The translations under genes and the position numbers were made by a program. Shown piece after piece: positions 1-7,758 of a stretch of 64,000 nt of DNA (positions are counted from its first letter, which is position 1; each line of letters opens with the position of its first letter). The notes under the pieces are model-generated. The model saw only the letters and a list, made by a program, of their open reading frames with translations, ran no database searches and was not told the DNA's origin. The stretch is from Streptomyces sp. H39-S7 (GTDB lineage: Bacteria; Actinomycetota; Actinomycetes; Streptomycetales; Streptomycetaceae): contig NZ_JAPVLU010000015.1 of assembly GCF_027158205.1 (NCBI RefSeq), forward strand, positions 126,936-190,935, given 5' to 3'.

Positions 1-10
1 TGTTCGTCCG

Positions 11-457
11 TCACACGGACGGCTGTTCGGCGCGCGTCTTGAGTGCGTCGAGTTCCAGCGGCCAGCCCCCGCTGTGGTCCTTGTGGTTCCCCTTGCGCAG
101 CTCGTCGGACCCGGCCAGCGCCAGGAACCCGCTCTCCACGACACGCAGCCGCGTCTGATCGCCCTCGGCGGTCAGCGTGAACTCCACCAGGGTGCTGTTG
201 TCCTCCCGCAGCTCCTCCCCGGGGAACGCGCTGGTCCACCGGTACGCCAGGTACGTCGGCGGGTCGACCTTCTCCACGCGCACCGGGAAGTCGCCGTGCT
301 CGGGGTGCTTCGCCACCAGCGAGTCGCCTTCCTTGGCCACGGTGCCGGGCAGACTCGCCTTGTCGGCCACCCAGAACCCGGGCTGAGCCACCAGCGACCA
401 GACTCGCTCCAGGGGTGCCGCGATCAGGGTGTCGCGCTCGATCCGGTCCTCGCTCAT
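11..457 (-). CDS. SRPBCC / AHSA1-family protein
   Basis: 148 residues with the START-like SRPBCC pattern: an N-terminal strand with the IAAPLERVWSLVAQP motif, a central V-x-P-P-x-Y-LAYRW strand, and a long C-terminal helix rich in Leu, Glu and Lys. The family binds hydrophobic ligands or acts as AHSA1-type polyketide-cyclase-like proteins, and no catalytic residue can be named here. The ATG is preceded by AAGGAGT at good spacing. Upstream lie two palindromic operators (486-536), so the gene is probably repressed by a DNA-binding protein. In related genomes such genes often sit with ArsR repressors, but none is adjacent here; the nearest regulator upstream is a MerR gene on the same strand. 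Fairly sure of the fold, unsure of the function. Confidence 0.8.
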   Translation of the reverse strand: MSEDRIERDTLIAAPLERVWSLVAQPGFWVADKASLPGTVAKEGDSLVAKHPEHGDFPVRVEKVDPPTYLAYRWTSAFPGEELREDNSTLVEFTLTAEGDQTRLRVVESGFLALAGSDELRKGNHKDHSGGWPLELDALKTRAEQPSV

Positions 458-485
458 GAGGGAACTCCTTCACCGTCGCCATTGA

Positions 486-536
486 GTGCAACTCCAGAGT
501 TGCACATTGCCCTCCTTGGTGCAACTGCAGAGTTGC
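486..536. promoter_or_regulatory. twin palindromic operator upstream of SRPBCC gene
   Basis: Two inverted repeats with the same half-site lie 33 bp apart, centre to centre. Site 1 (486-505) has perfect 9-bp arms GTGCAACTC / GAGTTGCAC around CA. Site 2 (521-536) has arms GCAACT / AGTTGC around GCAG. Three helical turns between centres would place dimers on the same DNA face. They precede the SRPBCC start at 457. The shape suits an ArsR-type repressor (inference). Confidence 0.6.
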
Positions 537-572
537 GTGTCAAGGGTGGATGGCGGGCTCCGCGCCGCGCCC

Positions 573-938
573 TCAGCCCGCCCGTCCGGCGGCCCGCAAC
601 GGGCACCCGGTACCGGCGCGCGCGACGAGGTCGGCCCGCAGGGCGGCGAGTTCGGCCATGCGCGCGTCGACGAGGTGGATCTTCTCCTCGAACAGCAAGG
701 ACAACGCCGCCGCGGTATCCGGCAGCCCGCGCAGTTCCTCACCGGTCCGAGCGATCTCCGCCAGGGAGAATCCGAGCGACTGCGCGGTGCGGACATAGTG
801 CAGCCAGGCCACCGTCTCGGGCGGGAAGTCGCGATAACCGTTGGCCAGCCGCAGGCCCTGGACGAGGCCGACCTTCTCGTAGAAGCGGATGGTGTCCCTG
901 CTCATTCCCGCTTGAGCGGCCAATTCTCCGATGCGCAT
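573..938 (-). CDS. MerR-family transcriptional regulator
   Basis: About 121 residues. The N-terminus MRIGELAAQAGMSRDTIRFY is the classic MerR winged helix-turn-helix, followed by an EKxGL..xNGYRDF wing and a C-terminal coiled coil for dimerisation (about residues 80-115). I start it at the ATG at 938 because the family conservation begins exactly there; the frame is open upstream to 1010. A Cys in the last 15 residues is the only obvious sensing residue, and no full metal-binding loop is visible. It diverges from a membrane-protein gene across a promoter carrying a MerR-type dyad (961-991), so it probably controls that gene and itself. Confidence 0.82.
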   Translation of the reverse strand: MRIGELAAQAGMSRDTIRFYEKVGLVQGLRLANGYRDFPPETVAWLHYVRTAQSLGFSLAEIARTGEELRGLPDTAAALSLLFEEKIHLVDARMAELAALRADLVARAGTGCPLRAAGRAG

Positions 939-960
939 GACCCTCCGTCGGATGATGGGC

Positions 961-991
961 TTGACCTTGGACCGTACTCCACTGTTTAGCG
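961..991 (+). promoter_or_regulatory. MerR-type promoter with long spacer and central dyad
   Basis: -35 TTGACC (961-966) and -10 TTAGCG (986-991) are separated by 19 bp, the elongated spacer typical of MerR-controlled promoters. Inside the spacer is the dyad TGGA-N6-TCCA (968-981). It drives the rightward membrane-protein gene at 1031; the MerR gene starts leftward at 938. Confidence 0.6.
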
Positions 992-1030
992 TGAGGCGTC
1001 GCTGCCCCACGAACAGCAGGAGCTCCCACC

Positions 1031-1501
1031 GTGATCCCTCGCCTCATCCCCGCCCGCCCCGGCTACCTGCGCGTCGTACGAGCGAGTGCCTGGTACGACC
1101 TGGTCGTCACGGCAGGATTCGCGACGCCGTGGACGTATGCGCTGATGCACGACGCGCTGTCCTCACTGGGCGACGCACTCGGGACGGGCCGCCTGCCCGA
1201 ACTCGACCCGATACAGACCCTGTACGCCAACCTGATGGGTTCGGTCGTGGTCGTCTGGGCGGTCCTGCGCATCCTCCGGCCGCTGCCGGTGCACGGACTG
1301 CTCGACGGTGTCGCGCGCACGCTGTTCGCCGCGTGGCAGGCGTACGCGCTGGCCCACGGCGCACCGCGGTTCCTCTGGCTGTTCCTGGTCATGGAAGTGG
1401 CGTTCGGCATGGTCCAGCTCGCGCCGTGGTGGCGGCACCGCCGCACCGAATCTCCGTCGGCTCGTGACACTTCTCCGGCGGATCGGCACCTGGGCGTGTG
1501 A
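1031..1501 (+). CDS. small integral membrane protein, function unknown
   Basis: 156 residues with about four hydrophobic segments (roughly residues 18-38, 55-80, 92-106 and 110-128) and a polar Arg/Ser-rich tail. GTG start with CAGGAG about 9 nt upstream. No catalytic or binding motif is recognised. It stands divergently next to a MerR regulator and behind that regulator's type of promoter, so it is probably induced by the MerR ligand and may serve export or membrane protection (inference). It ends just before a strong hairpin terminator. Confidence 0.7.
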   Translation: MIPRLIPARPGYLRVVRASAWYDLVVTAGFATPWTYALMHDALSSLGDALGTGRLPELDPIQTLYANLMGSVVVVWAVLRILRPLPVHGLLDGVARTLFAAWQAYALAHGAPRFLWLFLVMEVAFGMVQLAPWWRHRRTESPSARDTSPADRHLGV

Positions 1502-1508
1502 GCCGAAC

Positions 1509-1554
1509 GTCCGCCGTCCGTGCCCTCCATTCCGAGGAGGTACGGACGGCGGAC
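1509..1554. terminator. hairpin terminator between convergent genes
   Basis: Perfect 13-bp stem (1509-1521 with 1542-1554) with a 20-nt loop that can itself pair CCTCC with GGAGG. It lies between the rightward membrane protein and the leftward CE4 esterase, so it can serve both strands. Confidence 0.65.
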
Positions 1555-1581
1555 ATGACCCCCGCCCCGCGGGGAGCGCTG

Positions 1582-2265
1582 TCAGGGGGCCACGGCGCGG
1601 CCGGTCTGAGGGGAGATCCTGCCGGAGCACAGACCCTTGCTCGCCAGTGTCTGCGCGATGCGCGGGATCGCGGCGAGCGTGTTGGCGGGCCACTCGTGCA
1701 TGAGGATGACCTGGCCGTTGGTCAACCGGTTGACGGCCTGCACGATCGCGTCGGTACTGGCGTTGTTCCAGTCCTGCGAGTCGACGTTCCAGATGATCTC
1801 GGTCAGCCCGTACTTGGCCTCGACGGACCGCACGGTCGCGCTGGTCTCACCGTACGGAGGGCGGAACAGCTTCGGGGACCCGCCTCCGGCGCTGGCGATG
1901 GCTTGCTGTGACCGGGAGATCTCGGAGTCGATCTGCGACTGGCTCAGTTGGGTCAGATGCGGATGGGTGTAGCTGTGGTTGCCCACCCACATGCCGGCCT
2001 GAACCTGGGCCCGGACCTGGGAGGGGAAGGCAGCGGCGTACCCGCCCTGGTTGAACATCGTGGCCCGCAGCCCGTTCCGTGTGAGGGCGTTGAGCAGGGC
2101 CTGCGTGTGGTTGCCGGACGGGCCGTCGTCGAAGGTGAGCCCGACGTACCCGTTGCAAGTGGCAGCGTGTGCCGGGGTGGCGTGGACGGTGGACGTGACG
2201 GTGCCCGCCACGGCCGTCGCGGCGACGGCCAGTCCTATGACCAGGGAGCGTGAATGGATGCGCAT
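1582..2265 (-). CDS. secreted CE4 polysaccharide deacetylase (acetylxylan esterase-like)
   Basis: 227 residues: signal peptide (about 1-35, ending A-x-A), then a single NodB/CE4 domain. The five CE4 motifs are visible: TFDDGP (Asp46/Asp47), HxxxH (His97 and His101), RPPYG (Arg135), W..DSQDW (about 159-166) and LMH (His190). It probably removes O-acetyl groups from xylan, or N-acetyl groups from chitin, outside the cell. It follows the GH11 xylanase by 64 bp on the same strand, which favours xylan and co-transcription, like the xylanase B-AxeA pair known from Streptomyces lividans. Unlike AxeA it has no C-terminal carbohydrate-binding module. Start chosen at ATG 2265 with AGAGGA upstream. Confidence 0.85.
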   Translation of the reverse strand: MRIHSRSLVIGLAVAATAVAGTVTSTVHATPAHAATCNGYVGLTFDDGPSGNHTQALLNALTRNGLRATMFNQGGYAAAFPSQVRAQVQAGMWVGNHSYTHPHLTQLSQSQIDSEISRSQQAIASAGGGSPKLFRPPYGETSATVRSVEAKYGLTEIIWNVDSQDWNNASTDAIVQAVNRLTNGQVILMHEWPANTLAAIPRIAQTLASKGLCSGRISPQTGRAVAP

Positions 2266-2329
2266 GCGGTCGGATCCTCTTCGTGTCGGTGGCGAGGGCA
2301 CTGTCGGGTTCGTCGGGCGTCCGGGACGT

Positions 2330-3028
2330 TCACCCGCTCACCGTGAGGTTGGAGTTCCCGCTGCTCTGGTAGCCCTCGGTGGCGAGGATCATGTAGTAGT
2401 TGAAGCTGCCCATCCGCATTCCGTAGCGGGCCCACGCGTCGAAGTGGTTGCCGGTGGTGATGGTGCCGCCCGCCCGCCTGGACTGCCGGACGCTCCAGTA
2501 CTGGTTGAAGGTCTTGGTGCCTTCGACGGAGGGGGCGTTGTACCGCGTCGTCTGGTAGATGTCGTACGTGCCGCCGTCGCTGGTGACAGAACCCTTATAG
2601 GTTCCGGTGGGCCGGTAGGTGCCCCAGTTGTCGACGATGTAGTACTCCACGAGCGGGTTGGAGGTCCACCCGTACAGGGCCAGGTAGCCGTTGCCGGACG
2701 GGTTGAAGCTGCCGGAGTAGTGGACGCTCCTGCGCCCGCCGTTGCTCCAGCCCTTGCCTGCGACGAAGTTCCCGCAGTTGCGCCACGAGGTGCTGTAGTT
2801 GCCGCCGGATCCCAGGGTCATGGAGACCGAGCCGCCGCCGTCGGTCCAGAACGAGTAGTAGAAGCCGTTGTGGGTGCCGGTCTGGTTGGTGGTGATGGCC
2901 GCCGCGTTGGCGACACCGGGCAGCAGCAGACCGGACGCGGACGCGGCCAGCGTCAAGGCGCCGGCACGCCCGATGAAGCCCCTGCGGCTCATTTGGGGAG
3001 CGAGGGTCTTGTCCAATTCCATGTCCAT
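2330..3028 (-). CDS. xlnC: GH11 endo-1,4-beta-xylanase, Tat-exported (XlnC-like)
   Basis: 232 residues, very close to Streptomyces xylanase C as I remember it. A twin-arginine signal (SRRGFIG, residues 14-20) is followed by a hydrophobic run and cleavage near VANA-A. The beta-jelly-roll GH11 domain has the nucleophile Glu in LVEYYIVD (E128) and the acid/base Glu in ATEGYQSSG (E218). There is no cellulose/xylan-binding domain, as in XlnC. It hydrolyses internal xylan bonds outside the cell. GGAAGGAAA lies 8 nt before ATG 3028; ATG 3022 is a possible alternative. A long leader with several CGAAA boxes precedes it, and the CE4 esterase follows in the same direction. Confidence 0.93.
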   Translation of the reverse strand: MDMELDKTLAPQMSRRGFIGRAGALTLAASASGLLLPGVANAAAITTNQTGTHNGFYYSFWTDGGGSVSMTLGSGGNYSTSWRNCGNFVAGKGWSNGGRRSVHYSGSFNPSGNGYLALYGWTSNPLVEYYIVDNWGTYRPTGTYKGSVTSDGGTYDIYQTTRYNAPSVEGTKTFNQYWSVRQSRRAGGTITTGNHFDAWARYGMRMGSFNYYMILATEGYQSSGNSNLTVSG

Positions 3029-3177
3029 GTCGGTGTTTCCTTCCGGTGCGGGCTGACGGGCTGATCGGCCGACGGTCTGCACGCGACGGGGCTCGAAGCG
3101 ACCGGGGCGTAGGGGTGGAACGGGCGCGCCATACGGCGCGGTTGAGCCGTTTCCTCGATGAGGAACCCTCGACCGCT

Positions 3178-3280
3178 CGAAAGTATGGGTCTGGCTTATG
3201 AGGGCGGTCAATAACTTTGTTTCCGAAACTTCTTCGAAAGTTCACAATTAATGCCTGGGGCGACGCTCGAAATATTTCGA
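3178..3280 (-). promoter_or_regulatory. xylanase promoter with CGAAA boxes
   Basis: Leftward -35 TTGACC (complement of 3206-3211) and -10 CATACT (complement of 3182-3187) with an 18-bp spacer. Around them are CGAAA boxes at 3178-3184, 3224-3231 and 3235-3242 (direct copies, the last two 11 bp apart) and a perfect 14-bp palindrome TCGAAATATTTCGA at 3267-3280. CGAA/TTCG-type operators are known for actinomycete xylan genes. One box overlaps the -10, as expected for repression. Confidence 0.65.
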
Positions 3281-3477
3281 TATCCTGGAAGTGGCGCGTT
3301 GGTGTGGCTTTACATAGCCCTCCCAATGCCCCGGGAATTCGGCAGGGCCCACAGATCCGGGCGAACCGTGCTCGGCGGCGCCGGAACGAGTCAGGTTTCC
3401 GCGCCGCGACACACCTGTGCGAACTCGCCCCGACACTGGTTGGGTAGATCATCGGATCGGGGGCAGGAGTCAGCATT

Positions 3478-3669
3478 ATGAGCAATGCGAAGACAACGGA
3501 GCACCCGCCGATCTACGGGCGCCTGATAGAAGAACGCGGCGACGCACCGGCGGAGGCGCGGGAGGCCGCGCAGCAGGTGCAACGCCAGGCGGCGGTGGCT
3601 CTGGACTGGAGCGACATCAAGCTGTCCCAACAGAAGAGGGAGTCACGTACCTTCTCCGCCTTCAGCTGA
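3478..3669 (+). CDS. small conserved-type hypothetical protein
   Basis: 63 residues, starting MSNAKTTEHPPIYG, with a central amphipathic helix rich in Ala, Glu and Gln and a basic C-terminus ending FSAFS. GCAGGAG lies 8 nt before the ATG and a perfect hairpin terminator follows 7 nt after the stop, so it looks like a genuine single-gene unit. No domain, export signal or metal-binding motif is visible. It converges on the PPK2 gene. Function unknown. Confidence 0.65.
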   Translation: MSNAKTTEHPPIYGRLIEERGDAPAEAREAAQQVQRQAAVALDWSDIKLSQQKRESRTFSAFS

Positions 3670-3675
3670 CCACTC

Positions 3676-3707
3676 CGCCGGCAGGGGGTGTGGTCCCCCT
3701 GCCGGCG
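3676..3707. terminator. bidirectional hairpin terminator
   Basis: Perfect 13-bp stem (3676-3688 with 3695-3707) and a 6-nt loop, placed between the convergent small gene (stop 3669) and PPK2 (stop 3715). Confidence 0.75.
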
Positions 3708-3714
3708 ACTGCTG

Positions 3715-4674
3715 TCACGGGTGCTGTCCCGGACCCATGTGCCGGGGGGTGAGCGGGGTGGGGGAGAGGTCGGTGTCCTCCTCGCCCGGCTCCAGCAGGG
3801 TGTTCGCCGCGCCGATGATGAGGGGATCGGGGACCCCGACCGCCTCCGCGTCCTTGCCGTCGTAGTCGAACCGCGCCAGGAAGCTGCGCATCGCCTCCAA
3901 GCGGCCGCGGAGCTTGTCGTTGTTCTTCACCACCGTCCACGGCGCCCGCGCCGTGTCGGTCTGCCGGAACATCGCGACCTTGGCCGCGGTGTAGCTGTCC
4001 CACTGGTCGAGCGAGGCGAGGTCGGTGGGTGAGAGTTTCCACTGCCGCACCGGGTCGATCCGGCGGATCGCGAAGCGGGTGCGCTGTTCGCTGCGGGAGA
4101 CGGAGAACCAGAACTTCACCACATCGATGCCGTCGTCGACCAGCATCCGTTCGAACGCGGGCGTCTGCCGCAGGAAGCGCTCGTACTCCTCGTCCGTGCA
4201 GTAGCCCATGACGCGTTCGACGCCGGCGCGGTTGTACCAGGAGCGGTCGAACATGACGATCTCGCCGGCCGCGGGCAGGTGTGCGACGTACCGCTGGAAG
4301 TACCACTGCGACTGCTCGCGCCCGCTGGGCTTGTCCAGCGCGATCACCCGTGCTCCGCGCGGGTTGAGGTACTCCGTGAACCGTTTGATGGTTCCGCCCT
4401 TGCCCGCTGCGTCCCGGCCCTCGAACACCACGACGACGCGGCCGCCCGTCTCCTTCACCCAGCGCTGGAACTTCAGGAGCTCGATCTGCAGGACGCGCTT
4501 GGCCCGCTCGTACTCCTTGCGCCGCAGCTTGTCCTGGTACGGAAAGTTCTCACGCCAGGTCTCGATCGTCGAGCCGTCACCGCTGAGCAGCACCGGCGCC
4601 TCGGCACGGGAGCGGTCCACCCGCAGCCCGTCCAGCAGATCCGGTGCGTCCTTCCCGACGTCGCCGACCGTCAC
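3715..4674 (-). CDS. ppk2: polyphosphate kinase 2 (PPK2 family)
   Basis: 319 residues, a one-domain PPK2. The Walker A loop is GRDAAGKGG (about 86-94), Walker B is MFDRSWYNRAG (about 141-151), and a lid region is rich in Arg (SEQRTRFAIRR). Such enzymes move phosphate between inorganic polyphosphate and nucleoside di- or triphosphates in the cytoplasm. The length suits class I (NDP to NTP), but substrate preference cannot be read from sequence alone. The C-terminal 25 residues after the catalytic core are Pro/Thr-rich. It is monocistronic, ends at a shared terminator and diverges from the MerR/BtrH pair. Confidence 0.92.
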   Translation of the reverse strand: MTVGDVGKDAPDLLDGLRVDRSRAEAPVLLSGDGSTIETWRENFPYQDKLRRKEYERAKRVLQIELLKFQRWVKETGGRVVVVFEGRDAAGKGGTIKRFTEYLNPRGARVIALDKPSGREQSQWYFQRYVAHLPAAGEIVMFDRSWYNRAGVERVMGYCTDEEYERFLRQTPAFERMLVDDGIDVVKFWFSVSRSEQRTRFAIRRIDPVRQWKLSPTDLASLDQWDSYTAAKVAMFRQTDTARAPWTVVKNNDKLRGRLEAMRSFLARFDYDGKDAEAVGVPDPLIIGAANTLLEPGEEDTDLSPTPLTPRHMGPGQHP

Positions 4675-4771
4675 GCTTCCTCACCCGACCGCATGCTTCT
4701 CCTTCGCGAACGCCTCATATCCATGTACTCGGCGCCTGCCCCAGCCGTCCTGGGCGACACCCGGTGACGGT

Positions 4772-4802
4772 GGTGGACCCTCCCACGGTGGGAGAGTCCA
4801 CC
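4772..4802 (+). promoter_or_regulatory. MerR operator, 31-bp dyad
   Basis: Arms of 15 bp (4772-4786 and 4788-4802) pair with one mismatch around a single G, half-site GGTGGAC-n-CTCCCAC. It ends only 8 nt before the MerR start at 4811, so the dyad covers the promoter and the mRNA is nearly leaderless. This indicates autoregulation by the downstream MerR protein. Confidence 0.7.
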
Positions 4803-4810
4803 ATGGCGGC

Positions 4811-5620
4811 ATGCACGACGAACTCCTCACCATCGGACGCTTCGGCCGCCTGTGCCGTCTCAGCGTCAAGCAACTGCGGCACTACGACGAGACGGGGCTC
4901 CTGTCACCGGTCCGGGTGGACGCCGGCTCCGGCTACCGCTACTACGCGGCCGAACAGGCGGGTGATGCCCTGACCATCGCCCTGCTCCGCGAGATGGACC
5001 TCCCTCTGGCGGTGATCGCGCGGACGCTGGCTGCCGGGCCCGAGCGCAGGGCGCAGATCCTGCGGGCCGAGCGGGACCGGCTGGCCGAGCGGATCAGCAG
5101 GGACCAGGCACGGCTGGAGCTGCTGGAGCGGCTGGCGGAGGGGGGTCTGCCCGGGTACGAGGTGACGATGAGCAGGGAGCCGGAGCGACGACTGGCAGTG
5201 GTGCGGGCGACGTGCGCTCCCGCGGAGATCGGGGCGAAGGTCGGGGAGTGCGCAGGCCGGCTGCTGCCCGCGCTCGGCCGGGCGCGCATCGCCTGGGAGG
5301 CGCCGCTGTGGGCGCTGTACCCGCTGGATCTGCACGAGCGGATGGAGATCACCCTCGGAGCCGAGACGACAGCGCGAGGGGACGGCGCGCCCCACCTGGA
5401 GTTCCAGGTGCTGCCCGGCGGCCCCGTGGCCGAGACCGTACACATCGGGCCCTACGCCCAGCTGCCCCTGGCCTACAACGCGCTCTTCGCCGCCATCCAC
5501 CAGCGCGGGCTGCGCCCGCACGCGCCCGCACGGGAGGCGTACCTCGTCGGACCGGCGGAGGCGCCGCCGGAAGAGCTGATGACCCGAGTCCTCATCCCCG
5601 TCCAGGAGTACACAGCATGA
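4811..5620 (+). CDS. MerR-family regulator with GyrI-like effector domain
   Basis: 269 residues. Residues 5-75 form a MerR winged helix (LTIGRFGRLCRLSVKQLRHY, then ETGLLSPxxVDxxSGYRYY), 80-115 a coiled coil, and about 120-269 a GyrI/BmrR-like ligand domain ending in strands typical of small-molecule sensors. Such proteins bind drugs or metabolites and activate promoters with long spacers. Its own promoter holds a 31-bp dyad. The stop overlaps the next start (ATGA), so it is translationally coupled to the BtrH-like gene, its most likely target or partner. Confidence 0.87.
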   Translation: MHDELLTIGRFGRLCRLSVKQLRHYDETGLLSPVRVDAGSGYRYYAAEQAGDALTIALLREMDLPLAVIARTLAAGPERRAQILRAERDRLAERISRDQARLELLERLAEGGLPGYEVTMSREPERRLAVVRATCAPAEIGAKVGECAGRLLPALGRARIAWEAPLWALYPLDLHERMEITLGAETTARGDGAPHLEFQVLPGGPVAETVHIGPYAQLPLAYNALFAAIHQRGLRPHAPAREAYLVGPAEAPPEELMTRVLIPVQEYTA

Positions 5621-6678
5621 CCACGGTCAAAGACATCGACGCCCGCGGGGCGCAGCACTGCGAGACGACAGCTCTGGGGGTGCTGCTGCGGCATCAAGGA
5701 CTCGATCTGTCCGAACCCCTGCTCTTCGGGCTGGGCGCCGGTCTGTCCTTCATCTACTGGGACAGCAAGAACATGGACTTCCCCTTCCTCGGGGGGCGCG
5801 TCAAGCCTTTCGACCTCACCAGGAACCTGGCCGCCCGGCTGGGGCTGGAGCTGTCGGTGCAGGAGACCGCCTCGCCCCGCAGGGCCTGGGAGAACGTGCG
5901 GGGTCCCATCGACGCCGGCCATCCCGTGGGACTCCAGCTCGACAGCTACCACTTGGACTATTTCGGGTCGAAGGCGCATTTCGGCGGTCATGTCGTCGCC
6001 ATGTACGGCTACGACGACCACGACGCCTATCTGGTCGACACCGATCAGCAGGGCGGAGCGGTGACCACCCCGCTGGCCGGCCTCGCCCGGGCGAGGGCCG
6101 CGCGGGGTCCGATGACCGCCAGGCACCGGTCCTTCACCCTCACCGTTCCGGACAGTCCGCCGTCCCCGCGGGGTGAACTGATTCCCGCCATCACCGCCTG
6201 CGCCGACGCCTTCCTCAACCCGCCCATCGCCAATCTCGGTCACCGGGGCATCGAGAAGGCCGGCAGGCAGGTACGCACCTGGCTCCGGCGCACCGACGAC
6301 CCGCAACGCGATCTGCCGCAGGCTGCCCGCTTGATGGAGAAGGCCGGTACCGGCGGCGCCCTGTTCCGCAACCTCTACCGGGACTTCCTCGCCGAATGCG
6401 GCCGGCAGATCGACAGCGGCCATCTGCGCACCGGCCTCGGGCTGTACACGGAGGCGGCCGCCCTGTGGCCGGAAGTGGCGGCACTGATCGCACGGGCCGG
6501 CGCGTCAGGTGATGAGCGGTGCCTCGTGCAGGCAGGCAGTGTCCTGGGCGACCTCGCCCGCGTGGAGCGCGAGGCCATGCAGGCGTTGGCCTGCCTGAGG
6601 CACGAGCCGCCGGCGCGTCGCGACGACGTGGTCAGGCGGGCTGCCACAGTTCGACCCGATTTCCCTCAGGATCGGTGA
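5617..6678 (+). CDS. BtrH N-terminal domain / DUF4872 protein
   Basis: 353 residues. The N-terminal 150 residues match the BtrH fold, a papain/C39-like acyltransferase related to butirosin BtrH: a Cys after G-A-Q-H (C13), strands LLFGLGAGLSFIYW, and a His in the FGGHVVAMYGYDD motif. The remaining half is helical, as in DUF4872. In butirosin BtrH moves an acyl group from a carrier protein to an aminoglycoside; no carrier protein is nearby, so the role here is unknown. It overlaps the MerR gene by 4 nt, indicating a two-gene operon. Its 3' end overlaps the convergent VOC gene by 47 bp. Confidence 0.78.
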   Translation: MTTVKDIDARGAQHCETTALGVLLRHQGLDLSEPLLFGLGAGLSFIYWDSKNMDFPFLGGRVKPFDLTRNLAARLGLELSVQETASPRRAWENVRGPIDAGHPVGLQLDSYHLDYFGSKAHFGGHVVAMYGYDDHDAYLVDTDQQGGAVTTPLAGLARARAARGPMTARHRSFTLTVPDSPPSPRGELIPAITACADAFLNPPIANLGHRGIEKAGRQVRTWLRRTDDPQRDLPQAARLMEKAGTGGALFRNLYRDFLAECGRQIDSGHLRTGLGLYTEAAALWPEVAALIARAGASGDERCLVQAGSVLGDLARVEREAMQALACLRHEPPARRDDVVRRAATVRPDFPQDR

Positions 6679-6985
6679 CCCAGCCGAATCGACCCACACC
6701 CGCCATGTCCTGTGTCTCCTCGGCCACGTCCGCGCCCTTGGCGCGCAGTTGCGCGAGCATCGCGTCCAGGTCGCGGACCCGGAAGTTGAGCATGGTCTGC
6801 TGGGTGCGGGAGCCGAAGTAGTCGGTCGCGGACTCGAACGCCGCGAACACCGTCGGCCCGGCCTCCTGGCGCCACAGACCGTTGTCATCCGTGTCCAGGC
6901 CCAGGCACTCGCGGTACCAGGCGCCCAGGGCCGCCGGGTCCGCGGCCCGCATGAAGTGCCCACCGATTCCCAGCACACGTTCCAT
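6632..6985 (-). CDS. VOC (glyoxalase/bleomycin-resistance) family protein
   Basis: 117 residues, a single vicinal-oxygen-chelate module with the two beta-alpha-beta-beta-beta repeats: LGIGGHFMRAADPAALGAWY at the start and GWVTDPEGNRVELWQP at the end. The final Glu is a typical metal ligand. Family members are isomerases, dioxygenases or antibiotic-sequestering proteins; which one cannot be told. The last 47 bp overlap the convergent BtrH-like gene. Confidence 0.85.
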   Translation of the reverse strand: MERVLGIGGHFMRAADPAALGAWYRECLGLDTDDNGLWRQEAGPTVFAAFESATDYFGSRTQQTMLNFRVRDLDAMLAQLRAKGADVAEETQDMAGVGRFGWVTDPEGNRVELWQPA

Positions 6986-7123
6986 GCCGCCATCCTGCCA
7001 GGGCGACGATCAGGTCCGGTGGCACCACACGCACCGGCCGGCTCCGGGGTTCGCGACCCGGGGCGGCTGATCGCCCGCTGCCGGGGTAGGCGACGGGCAA
7101 CCCCGGCATTAAGGAGCAATACG

Positions 7124-7588
7124 ATGGGCGACATGTCCTTGCGGGCCGTCGGATGGGCACAGTCCTTCCCGGTGTCCGGCGGTGTACGACAGGGGCGCGT
7201 CTGGGCCCGGGAACACCTGGACGCCCTGGGGTGGACCCAGCAGGCGCCCGAAACGGTCGACGCGGTCCTCCTCACCGTCTCCGAACTGATCACCAACGCG
7301 CATGTGCACGCGCACAGCACCGCCCAGCTCGTCCTGGCGTGGGACAGCCAGTGCCTGCACGTGAGCGTCCACGACTCGAGTACCGAGCTGCCCGCGCCGC
7401 GCGAAGCCGGCGACGCTGCCACCTCCGGGCGGGGCCTGGCTCTGATCGATCATTTCGCCGACAGCTGGGAGACCCGCCACCAGCGGTCCGGCAAGACGAT
7501 CACCGCCTGCTTCACCCCGCCCGGCGGACTCGACCCGCACCGGTCCGACCAGTCCGACCAGTCCGAGCGGAACGCCGTGGAGCACTGA
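7124..7588 (+). CDS. RsbW-like anti-sigma factor / histidine-kinase-fold ATPase
   Basis: 154 residues of the HATPase_c_2 type common in streptomycetes: N-box ELITNAHVHA (about 59-68) and G-box TSGRGLALIDHFAD. Such proteins bind anti-sigma antagonists and/or sigma factors and may phosphorylate STAS antagonists. No sigma factor or STAS gene is adjacent; STAS genes lie at 14.4, 15.0 and 55.8 kb and a SpoIIE phosphatase at 16.2 kb. AAGGAG lies 7 nt before ATG 7124. The tail holds a short repeat (SDQSDQSE). It stands alone between a VOC gene and a GH127 gene. Confidence 0.85.
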   Translation: MGDMSLRAVGWAQSFPVSGGVRQGRVWAREHLDALGWTQQAPETVDAVLLTVSELITNAHVHAHSTAQLVLAWDSQCLHVSVHDSSTELPAPREAGDAATSGRGLALIDHFADSWETRHQRSGKTITACFTPPGGLDPHRSDQSDQSERNAVEH

Positions 7589-7656
7589 CCCGCGCTCCTC
7601 TCTGCTGGAGCGCACGTCTCCGCGGCTGCCGCGCTGGCCTGCGGCGTTGTTTCTAA

Positions 7657-7758
7657 CGTTGCATTTGCGGGTGCAGGGATGCGCGGCGGGTTCTGTCACG
7701 CATCTGGACAGGACTCCTCCGTCATGCTGTCATTTCGCTGAACACGCGCTTTGCAACG
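7657..7758. promoter_or_regulatory. spaced half-sites CGTTGCA / TGCAACG upstream of GH127 gene
   Basis: Inverted copies CGTTGCA (7657-7663) and TGCAACG (7752-7758) lie about 90 bp apart in the 293-bp region before the GH127 start, both extended by a T/A-rich step and then GCG or CGC. LacI-type sugar regulators use related half-sites, so looping repression is possible. The evidence is weak. Confidence 0.3.
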
